Source of the DNA: Closterium sp. NIES-65
Taxonomy: Eukaryota; Streptophyta; Zygnematophyceae; Desmidiales; Closteriaceae
DNA: 64,000 nt
Direction of reading: 5' to 3'
Assembly: GCA_948144175.1 (NCBI GenBank)
Contig: CANXME010002538.1
Location: forward strand, 2,075,501-2,139,500
The notes below the pieces were generated by a model. It was given only the letters and a program-made list of their open reading frames with translations, was not told the origin of the DNA and made no database searches. Both the position numbers and the translations under genes were made by a program. The stretch's first letter is position 1. Each line of letters begins with the position of its first letter. Shown here piece after piece: positions 29,655-38,303 of this stretch.

Positions 29655-29791
29655 CAGCCGTTTGCCCATCAACACGCACCGCTCGTCTGTTGCCATGGCT
29701 CCGCACGGTTTGCCCTGTCCTCTCTGTACATATGCTATGACCATGGCATCACGTTCATTCTTCACCAGGTTGTGGAGACTCGGACTGGTGT

Positions 29792-29986
29792 TGTTGGGCT
29801 GGAAAAGGCCCTTAGGAACTTTTCAAGGCTAAGACCACGAGTAGGAATGTTGTAATTGCAGAAGCGTTCTTAGTGAACTTGTTGAACTAACTTGCACTAG
29901 TGTGCGGGAACAAGCGATTGATTATACGGTAGCAAGGGAATACGAAGGCTTTTATAAGATTACAAGGAATATGAAAGGGTGTAAAC
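29792..29986 (-). repeat. Truncated family D LTR downstream of the host gene
   Basis: TGTTGGGC and the following 190 bp resemble the D LTR at 18913 in the same direction. It is cut by the P1 LTR at 29987. Confidence 0.7.
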
Positions 29987-30095
29987 TGTCAAATGTTGTA
30001 GCCTGTAGTGAGGTTTGTCTTAGGGGGTACAAATGTTGGGGTTTGCTATATGTACCCCAACCCTCATAAAAAACACAAAACTTGCATTCTTGACA
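29987..30095 (+). repeat. P1 5' LTR (109 bp)
   Basis: TGTCAAATGTTGTAGCC to TTCTTGACA, followed directly by the PBS. Related to the M3 LTR in its first bases. Confidence 0.8.
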
Positions 30096-30128
30096 TGGTA
30101 TCACCTAGGTTAGGATCCTGTGGGATCC
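30096..30128 (+). other. P1 PBS and adjacent stem-loop
   Basis: PBS TGGTATCACCTAGG, then GGATCC-TGTG-GGATCC (30113-30128), which can form a 6-bp stem. Confidence 0.6.
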
Positions 30129-31075
30129 CGCTCCTCCCGTCCTCTTTCGTTCCGCCCGAGCCTGTCTCTCTTTCTCGTACTAGTCGTACCCGTCTTGCCC
30201 GAGCCTAGCGCCGGCCCGATCCAGTCTCCCTCGTTCGTTAGCGCCCGCTCCGCCGACCTGCTTTCCGCGTAGCGTAGCGTAGCGCCCGCTCCGCCGACCT
30301 GCTTTCTGCGTAGCGTAGCGCTCTCCCCGGCTTCCCGTCCCATCACACCCTCCCCCGCTGCTCGTCGCGACGTGCCCTCCCACCCTACCCGTCGCGTCTC
30401 GTCCTCCCCCCGCTGCCCCAAACGCCCGCTCGCGCGCCGCGCCTATCGCCGCGGCGCCCTTTATTTCCGTCGCCGCAGCGCCCCGCGTTTCGTCGCCGCG
30501 GCGCCCCGCATTTCGTCGCCGCGGCGACCCGCGTTTCGTCGCCGTGGCGCCCTGCATTTCATCGTCGCAGCGCCCCGCGTTTAGTCGCCGAGGCGCCCCG
30601 CATTTCATCGCCGCGGCGCCCCGCATTTAGTCGCCGCGGCGCCCCGCATTTCGTCGCCGCGGCACCCCGCTCTTCCCGTCGCCGCGCCTGCTCGTTAGGC
30701 CCGCTGCGGGCCCTCCCTTACAGCCGTCGCGGGCCCTCTTATAGCCGCCGCGCCTGCCCGTACCGCCCGCCGCCGCGCCTGCTAGTTAGGCCCGCCGCGG
30801 GCCCTCCCTTACAGCCGCCGTGGGCCCTCCCTTACAGCCGCCGTGGGCCCTCCCTTACAGCCGCCGCGCCTGCCAGTTCCGCCAGCCGCCGCGCGTCCTC
30901 GTTAGGTCCGCTACGGGCCCGCTCGTTAGGCCCTTCCTTCGCACCATTGCGCCTACTCGTTCAGTCCGCCGCGGGACCGCCCCTGGCCCCATTGCGCCCG
31001 TCACGGACTTGCCCTAGCCGCCAACCGTCCCTACCAGTGCCACCCACCGCCGGACTTGTCGCTTCTACTTATACT
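30129..31075 (+). repeat. P1 leader with tandem repeats
   Basis: A duplicated 46-bp-type unit with CGCTCCGCCGACCTGCTTTC (30240-30325), about eight copies of a 24-30-bp unit with CGTCGCCGCGGCGCCCCGCA (30470-30670), and GCCGCCGTGGGCCCTCCCTT repeats (30690-30870). No gene is seen. Confidence 0.75.
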
Positions 31076-31969
31076 ATGGGGACCCCTAGGGTTCTTCGGT
31101 TTGACGCTGACGATAGACCGCTGGAGTTTCCGGTCTGGCTCCTACGCGCGCGTCACCTTTTAGAGAGTCAGGTTCAGGCGGGCGAGTCCCTTTGGGCGCA
31201 CGCTACTGGTGACCTTCCACTGCCCGACGACCCTACGCCTTTAGGCCCTGCCCCTGACGACGCAGCCAGGGACCGCTTCACCCGCCAGCGTGTTGACCTG
31301 ACGGCGTGGAAGTCACGTGACGCTGCGGCCTGCATTGCTCTTAGCGGCCTCCTCCGTGAGTCTAAGGAGGCCCACTTCACTCAGGTTCGCACTGCTAGTG
31401 AGTTCCTGATTGCGATTAAGGCCCGCTATGCTACTCCCACCAGTGTCTCTCTTGGCTGACTCTTCCTACCGTTCCTGTTCCCTGACCTCGCCTCTTTTGA
31501 GCGCTCTGCTGACTTGATTGCTCACCTCCGCTCGCTTGATTTTAGCTACCGCGCTGCTTGCAGTGAGGCACAGCTTGCACTGCTTCCTCCCCCCATGGCG
31601 ATTACTATCTATTTCATCGCCACTAGCCTCCCTGACTGCCTTGCCTCAGTCCGTGACACGCTTCTTCTGAAGCACCCTAGTGAGCTGACTATCGAGGTCC
31701 TTCAGTCTGCGCTCAAGGACGTCGAAAGCAACCTCCGCTCCGTAGCCTCTGCCTCTAATGCTGTGCCCCCTCCACTGTTCCACGGGTGCACTGTCCCTCA
31801 GCTGCCCACCTTTACAGCCTCTCTAGCCACTACTGCTACTGACGTGACCGTAGCTGCTATTACGACTTCTTCGCGGTCTCGAGGCAGAGGTGGCAAGAGG
31901 GGCGGACAGGGTACAGGTGGCGGCGGCGGTGGAGGCGTTGGCGGCGGAGGTGGCGGGGGTAGCGTGTAG
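31076..31969 (+). pseudogene. P1 gag (M3-like family)
   Basis: Starts at ATG 31076 (MGTPRVLRFDADDRPLEFPV). Conserved parts include WKSRDAAACIALSGLLRESK, ARYATPTSVSLG, LLPPPMAITIYFIATSLPD and SNLRSVASASNAVPPPLFHG, with a short glycine tract at the end. An in-frame TGA at 31457-31459 replaces an expected Arg. The PPPM site is in frame here, unlike in M3 and E4. The frame ends at TAG 31967-31969. Confidence 0.85.
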
Positions 31970-32310
31970 ACTGGTGGTAGAGGGAACGCAGGGCCTGGAG
32001 AGGCGTCTCGTGCAGCGGCCAGTGACTCCCCTAATGCAGCTGGTGGAGGCGACACCTGGGCTTGTCAGCCACCTTCTGGTCTACCGGCCGTGCCGAGTGG
32101 AGCAGCGGCGTGGTACCTGGCCCAGCGGCAGCAGCAGCCCCTCCCCTCGCAGTAGCCTTGCAGCAGCAGCAGGTTTCGGGGCCAAGACAGCACCAGCTCC
32201 AGCGAGGTGTTGTTCACCCTTCGTGCACCTATCAGCTTTTGATAGGTGCTCGCCGAGGCCATCCTTGTGGCCGCACTCACCCTCCTGGTCAGTGCTTTGC
32301 TTAGCTCACT
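31970..32310 (+). pseudogene. P1 gag C-terminal zinc-like motif, frameshifted
   Basis: A frame other than that of gag shows CTYQLLIGARRGHPCGRTH...CF (32224-32295), the C-X13-C-X3-H-X4-C pattern of the other copies, followed by a stop and LTD, the residues that follow this motif in E4. Confidence 0.75.
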
Positions 32311-35300
32311 GACACAGTTCGCTTGGCCTTCGGTTTGCGGTTCAGTACGCCGCGCATCAGCTCAACCTTCAGCCCCGGGTCTCCTTGCCAGAGACCTCCC
32401 CCGCCTTGCAGTGGACCGGGAAGGTTGGCGATGCGTCTACGTTTCGGGTCTAGGGATCTCGGGCGTTTGTCCGCGACTTGTCTGCGGACAAGCTGTCCCC
32501 CCGTGCTGTTCCTTGCGTCTTCCTTGGCTTCCCCCCTGACGCGCCTGGCTGGCAGTTTTACCACCCCACCTCGCGCCGTGTTCTGTCCTCCCAGGACGTC
32601 ACCTTTGACGAGTCAGTACCTTACTACCGTCTCTTCCCCTACCGCACTACACCTCTCCCCCCGCCGCTGCTCTTCCTTGCACCAAGTCCTCCCCTAGTAG
32701 ACCCCATCCCCCCTCAGGGTCCTGCCCCGTCAGGTGTGTCCCAGGTAGACGCACTCGAGCCTGTCGAGGTAGCTATTGACTCTGGTGCTGCTAGAGGAGC
32801 TGAGCCTGCGGGTGCTGGGTCAGGGGGTGCTGAGATTGGGGGTGCTGAGACTAGGGGTGCTGAGTCTGGGGGTGCTGGGCCTGGGGGTGCTGGGTTTGGG
32901 GGTGCGGAGCCTAGGGGTGCGGATCCTGGAGGTGCGGAACCTGGGGGTGCCGAGCCTGGGGGCGCTGGGTCTGCTCGTGTGGCCGCCGGCGGTCCTTCGT
33001 CGAGGCGGGAGCCGCTCTCTCCACAGGAGCTGCGCGAGTGGTTTGCCCGCCGCTGGAGACGTGCTGCTGAGACTGGGGGTGCTGCTGAGGCTACTGGAGT
33101 TGGTCCTGCTGGAGCTGCTGGCGGTACTGTTGCTATTGGAGCTCGAGCTGCTAGGGGTGTTGGCGCTGGTGTTTCTATTGGCGCTGGTGCGTCTGGGGGT
33201 GCTGCTGACGCTGCTGGAGCTGACAGTCCTACTAGACCTAGTGCTGCTGGGGGTGTTGGCGCTGGTGGTGCTGCTGGCGCTGGTGCTTCTAAGGGTGCTG
33301 GAGTTGGCGCTGGTGGAGCTGGAGGTACTGATGGCGCTGGTGCTGCCGCGGGGGGTACTGGTGCCGTCCTTGCTGGTTCTGGAGGCGCTGAGCGGCCGAG
33401 GCCGTACTTCGTTCCGCTCCTGGAGCAGGTTCTTGGTCTCCCGCCCTCTCCTGGTCCTCCTCCTTCCTTAGAGTGTCCACAGCCTGTCCAGTCGCAGTCA
33501 CAGTTACAGCCCGCCTCCCCTCTACCTGCTCCTTCTCCCTACACTGGTCCTACTGGCGGTCTTGCTGAGCGTCGTGAGCCCGCGTCTCGTCCTGCGTTGC
33601 CTGTTCGTGCAGCTCGCACTAGTTGTCGTGTTGCGCGTCCGCGTCCTCCAATGGTCCCCGGCACACACCAGATGGCACTGCGTCCTTCCACTGCTCCTCT
33701 GCGTGTCCCGTTGCCATCTCCTCCAGAGTCCTCTATTCCTATTCTTGCTGACCCGGAGTCTGACTCCCTTCGTGCTGCTAGTCCTTCGGTCACGCGCCTT
33801 CTTGATACTGTTGTCACTGACCCTTCCTTTGAGTCCATTGCTGCGTCTGCCCTAGTTGCTGAGCTTGTCGACTTCGCTGCTTGCTGTCGTCTAGACTACG
33901 CTGCCGGTCTCGCTGCTGAGTCTGAGTCTGTCTGTCCTCCGTCCGTCGGGGGTGAGTGTGCTCTTAGCACGGACGTTCTTGAGGACAGGCAGGAGGAGTT
34001 CCAGTGCTTTGCTGCTGCTTAGCCCCATCTTGTGTCCACGCTGATTGCCCCTGAGGGAGACCCACATGCACCAGACATCCCGACTCCTCGATCGTACGCT
34101 GAGGCGATCAAGGGTCCCTACTCCTCTCAGTGGCAGTCAGCCATGGACGCAGAGATGGCTTCCTGGAAGTCCACAGGCAACTACGTCGACGAGGTTCCCC
34201 CACTTGGGGCGAACATCGTCAATGGCATGGGGATTTTCAGGGTGAAGCGGCCGCCAGGTTCTCCGCCTGTCTTCAAGGCGCGTTACATGGCTTGAGGCTT
34301 CAGTCAGCGGCAGGGAGTTGACTACTTTCAGACCTTCTCTCCCACCCCGAAGATGACCACCCTTCAGGTGCTGCTGCACATAGCTGCTTAGCGCGACTAC
34401 GAGCTTCACTCTCTTGACTTCAGCACAACTTTCCTGCAGGGCAGCCTGCACAAGGAGATCTGGCTGCGCCGCCCTCCTGGCTTCACTGGGTGGTTTCCTC
34501 CTGGTACCCAGTGTAGCCTTCGGCGGCCAGTCTACGGTCTCCGCCAAGCGCCCCGTGGGTGGCACGATACACTGAGAACTACACTTGCGGCTCTTGGGTT
34601 TGCTCCTTTTATAGCTGACCCGTCGCTGTTTCTGCGCACCGACACCTCTTTGCCGCTGTTCTACATCCTCGTGTACGTCGACGACTTGGTCTTTGCCACT
34701 GCTGACACTGCTGGACTCGCCCACGTGAAGTCTGAGCTGCAGAAGAGACACACGTGCACAGACCTGGGTGAACTGCGCAGCTACCTTGGCTTGCAGATCA
34801 CCCGGGACAGAGCACAGCGCACCATTACCGTGACTCAGTCACACATGGTGCAGCAGGTCCTTCAGCGCTTCGGCTTCACGTACTCCTCGCCTCAGGCCAC
34901 TCCTCTGTCTACTCGCCACTCGCTCTCAGCTCTGCCTTCGGATGAGTGCGTAGAGCCGAGTGGCCCATACCCAGAGCTTGTTGGCTGCCTCATGTACCTG
35001 ATGACCTGCACACGACCTGACCTTGCATACCCTCTTAGCATCTTGGCACGCTATGTTGCTCCTGGGAGACACCGACCAGAGCACATGGCTGCAGCGATGA
35101 GGGTGTTGCGCTACTTGTGCAGTACGTCGGGCATGGGGCTAGTGCTTGGAGGGCGACGTTCAATGGTGCTCACAGGTCACGCAGACGCTTCTTGGGCTGA
35201 CGACCAGACTCTGCAGCGGTCGTCACAGGGTTACACCTTCAGCCTTGGCTCCGGCTTTGTTTCGTGGCGGTCTACCCACTCGTCCTTTGTTCTCAGCTCC

Positions 35301-35771
35301 AGCTATGAGGCTGAGATCTACGCAGGGGCCATGGCTGTACAGGAGCTTCGCTGGCTCACCTACCTGCTGAGTGACCTAGGAGAGCCGCCTCGTTTTGCTC
35401 CAGTTCTGTACGTAGACAAGAAGGTCATGCTGGCCTTGTGTCGGGAGCACAGACTGGAGCACAAAACAAAGCAGATTGCTCTCCGTTACTTCCTGGCTCG
35501 TGAGCTGCAGCAGCGTGGTCAGCTCCGCCTCACCTACGTGGCCTCTGAGGCCAACACTGTTGAAATCTTCAGCAAGGCCCTTCCGCCTTTTGATCATCAG
35601 CGCTTCTTTACTTTGCTAGGTCTTGTGCCGACCTGGCCTCACTTGCTCACTTCTTCATCTTGTTTGTACTGTACTCTTTCTATACCTGCACTTGCTTGTT
35701 TACTTTATATATATGATCTTGCATGTGAACTGGCCTTGTGGCCTTACTCTTGTGCTCGGACTGTGTGGTGA
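32311..35771 (+). pseudogene. P1 integrase C-terminus, linker, RT and RNase H (E4/E5-like family)
   Basis: Begins inside integrase (FAVQYAAHQLNLQPRVS). Then come DLSADKLSPRAVPCVFLGFP, the Gly/Ala/Glu/Pro repeat linker (32770-32970), CPPSVGGECALSTDVLEDRQ, RT with intact YVDD (about 34674-34685), and RNase H (GHADASWADD, YEAEIYAGAM, YVDKKVM where most copies have YVDNKAM). Stops: near 32452 (TGG to TAG), 34020-34022, 34293-34295 (CGA to TGA) and 34389-34391 (CAG to TAG). The usual pol stop after HLLTS is lost (TCA for TGA), so the frame runs on to 35771. Confidence 0.88.
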
Positions 35772-35855
35772 CTTTGTGATCCACCCTGAGCTTGCTTTGC
35801 TTTGGTTGACTGGTCTTGTGACCACTTGTTCTCCCCCACTTTGCCTATGGGGGTG
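35655..35855 (+). other. P1 end region: hairpins and polypurine tract
   Basis: GGCC-TTGT-GGCC, GGTGACTTTGTGATCCACC, GGTC-TTGT-GACC and CCCCCA-CTTTGCCTA-TGGGGG in this order before the LTR. It overlaps the extended pol frame. Confidence 0.65.
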
Positions 35856-35986
35856 TGTTAGAACATTATAGCTTATACATTTGTGTAGGCTGTAGTGGGG
35901 TAGCCCATAAGGGGTACAATCGAATTAGGGTTAGTACTTGGACCCAACTCTTTCATAGTTCAATCATTCTCTCGTTCTAAGTTTCA
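35856..35986 (+). repeat. P1 3' LTR (E5-like, about 131 bp)
   Basis: TGTTAGAACATTATAG to AAGTTTCA. Similar to the E5 LTRs except near its end, so the right boundary is approximate. Confidence 0.75.
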
Positions 35987-36549
35987 CAAATTGGGCAGCA
36001 CATAAATGTTGTGAGTGTTCGGCTGCATGGTATAGTACTAGCCCCCAACTGCACGAGCCGGCCGATTCTCTCAACGCGCACAGTGGGGAGTACACCTGGG
36101 CATCGAAAAACATTACAACGCGAGGAGGTTTTTTTACGTCCACTTGACGTCTACTTGTCCACTAGACATCCACACGAAGGAAACAGTAGTAGCACGTGAC
36201 GTGATTTTCTACGAACCACTCACCCTCCCAACATATCATGCCAACCTGGAAGAAGATCGAGACCCCACAGGCGGATTTCATGGGGACTGAGCCTTCACCT
36301 CCGCAGCAGACGAAGCTGACTGGGATGAGCAAAATGTGGACGGAGCCTCGGAGGAAGCCAGACCTCTTCCGTACTACTCAGTGGTCGTCCCGATGGACGA
36401 CGACAACCCTCGAGAAAGCATCAACGCCGAAGTCTACTACGACTTTGCCGACAATGATTACGTTACACCCCAGTCAGTCGACACCGACGTTTCGGAACGC
36501 GTAGGCCCCAACTTCTTACCTGATCCAGCTAATCCCGAGGACGCAAATC
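35987..36549 (+). pseudogene. Family B copia, plus arm: integrase C-terminal region
   Basis: Matches the minus-strand copy at 60640-61205 over its length (AAATTGGGCAGCAC, VRLHGIVLAPNC, EEARPLPYYSVVVPMDDDNP, YYDFADNDYVTPQ, VGPNFLPDPANPEDANL). Frames are broken in several places. It ends AAATC at the E4 insertion and resumes at 44132. This is a third copia family, more like ordinary plant copia elements, with an acidic linker after integrase. Confidence 0.8.
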
Positions 36550-36681
36550 TGTCATAACATTATAGCTTACTTATTTGTGTAGGCTATAGTGGGGTATCCC
36601 ATAGGGGGTACAATCCCATTAGGGTTTCCTATTTGTACTCACTTCATTCATAGTCATTTCATTCTCGTTCTATTCTTCTCA
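36550..36681 (+). repeat. E4 5' LTR (132 bp)
   Basis: TGTCATAACATTATAG to CTATTCTTCTCA, directly followed by the PBS. Confidence 0.95.
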
Positions 36682-36769
36682 TGGTATTGAGAAGGTTCCC
36701 CTGTGGGAACTGTGCTTAGGGCCCACCACTACTTCGACTTTATTTTTCTGCCCGGAGCGCGCTCCGGGC
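36682..36769 (+). other. E4 5' leader: PBS, stem-loop, GGGCCC box, T tract, 20-bp palindrome
   Basis: PBS TGGTATTGAGAAGG (36682-36695), GTTCCC-CTGT-GGGAAC (36695-36710), GGGCCCACCAC (GGGCCC 36719-36724), a T-rich tract, and the perfect palindrome GCCCGGAGCGCGCTCCGGGC (36750-36769). Confidence 0.75.
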
Positions 36770-37787
36770 TCTCTCTTTCACGCCCGCGCGCCGCCCGTTC
36801 CGGCCCTTAGCCGCCCGTGCGCCGCCCTTTGCAGCCCGCGCGCCGCCCTTAGCAGCCCGCGCGCCGCCCTTCGCAGCCCGCACGCCGCCCTAGAGCGAGC
36901 GCGCCGCCCTACGCAGCCCGCGCGCCGCCCTACGCAGCCCCCGCGCCGCCCTAGAACCCGCGCACCGCCCTTCACAGCCCGCGCGCCGCTCGCGAGGCCC
37001 CAGGCCGCCCGCGCGCCATCCGCGCGCCGCCCTTAGCCGCCTGCGTGCTGCCCGCCAGGCCCAAGGCCGTCCACGTGCCGCCCGTGCGCCGCCCTCAGCC
37101 GCCCGACGCGCCGCCCGTGAACCGCCCGTGACCCACCCGTGAGCCGCCCGTGAGCCGCCCGTGCGTCGCCCTCAGCCGCCCGTGAGCCGCCCGTGCGCCG
37201 CCCTCAGGCGCCCGTGAGCCGCTCGTGCGCCGCCCTCAGCCGCCCGTGAGCCGCCCGTGCGCCGCCCGTCAGCCGCCTTCAGCCGCCCGTGAGCCGCCCG
37301 TGACCGCTCGTGCGCCGCCCGTGAGCCGCCCGTGAGCCGCCCGTGCGCCACCCGTGAGCCGCCCGTGAGCCGCCCGACAGCAGCCTGTGAGCCGCCCGTG
37401 AGCCGCCCTTCAGCCGCCCGTGAGCCGCCCGCGAGCCGCCCGTGAGCTGCCCGTCACGACGCCCGAGCCGCCCGTGCCACCCGCGTCACCCGAGCCGCCT
37501 GCGCAGCTGAGGAGCCGAGCCGCCCGAGCCGCCCGAGCTGCAGAGCCGCCCGGGTCGCCTGTGCCGCTGAGCGCCCGAGCCACCCGAGCCGCCCGAGCCG
37601 CCAGAGCCGCCCGAGCCGCCCGAGCCGCCCGAGCCGCCCGAGCCGCCCGAGCCGCCCGAGCCGCCCGAGGAGCCGAGCCGCTGGTGCCAAGGGGCTGCTA
37701 TTGCTGCTGGGCCGGCCGAGCAGCCGTGTTTGCTGTGCTACTGTGCTCCCCAACCCGTCCTGTCTAGTGAGATCGCCGGTTGCAGTC
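36770..37787 (+). repeat. E4 leader minisatellite
   Basis: Blocks of GCGCCGCCC-type repeats (36780-37030), GTGAGCCGCCC-type repeats (37080-37450) and CGAGCCGCC repeats (37560-37680). About 1 kb, no gene. Confidence 0.85.
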
Positions 37788-38303
37788 ATGGCTACCCCTA
37801 GTGTCCTAGCTTTTGACGCTGAGGGTCGTGCCATTGACTTTGAGGTCTGGCTCGACGACCTGCAGCTGTTCTTACAGTGCGATAGGGCAGACGGTCTTTC
37901 TCTCTTTGACCTTACCTCTGGCGCCGTCCCTGCCCCTGCTGCTGATGCTGACGCCACTGTTCGCTCACAGTGGGCCACGCGCGATGCTGCTGCACGTCTT
38001 GCTGTGCGTCGCCACCTGCCTACCGCTGAGCGCGCGCACTTTAGCCAGTACAAGAGTGCCCAGACCTTGTACGACGCTGTAGTTGCGCGCTACTCCTCCC
38101 CTGCCACTGCTGCACTGAGCCGCCTCATGCTCCCCTTCCTCTTCCTTGACCTTGCCGCCTTTCCCACTGTCGCTGACCTCATTACGCACCTCCGCACTAG
38201 TGACACTCGCTACCGCGCTGCGCTTCCTGCTGACTTCTGCGCCAAGAACCCCCCCCCCCCCCATGTACATCACTCTCTACTTTTTAGTCACTCGCCTCCC
38301 TGA
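37788..38303 (+). CDS. E4 gag, N-terminal part before the frameshift
   Basis: Capsid part of gag from ATG 37788 (MATPSVLAFDAEGRAIDFEV) through FLQCDRADGLSLFDLTSG, RHLPTAERAHFSQYKSAQTL, ARYSSPATAALSRLMLPFLF to ALPADFCAKN. A run of 14 C at 38249-38262 (ten in the in-frame M2 copy, so 13 would keep the frame) then throws the frame, which ends at 38303. The intended protein continues in the next frame at 38263. The extra C could be real or a sequencing error. Confidence 0.88.
   Translation: MATPSVLAFDAEGRAIDFEVWLDDLQLFLQCDRADGLSLFDLTSGAVPAPAADADATVRSQWATRDAAARLAVRRHLPTAERAHFSQYKSAQTLYDAVVARYSSPATAALSRLMLPFLFLDLAAFPTVADLITHLRTSDTRYRAALPADFCAKNPPPPHVHHSLLFSHSPP

Larger units (their letters stand above)
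29987..35986 (+). mobile_element. P1, chimera of two copia families
   Basis: The left part (LTR 29987-30095, leader, gag to about 32310) belongs to an M3-like family. The right part (integrase C-terminus to 3' LTR 35856-35986) belongs to the E4/E5 family. The two LTRs are of different families, so the whole cannot have inserted as one unit. Protease, pre-integrase and the integrase core are missing at the join. Several stops are present. Confidence 0.8.

Noticed and set aside
18913-29986. Host gene captured inside a family D element (LTRs on both sides)
   Set aside because: The PBS of the left LTR is on its left side, so its internal region extends away from the gene.
36770-37780. Long reading frames in GC-rich leaders (also 5812-6294, 12902-13832, 14589-15292, 17788-18483)
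   Set aside because: They are by-products of tandem repeats free of stops, exist in several frames, and sit between PBS and gag.
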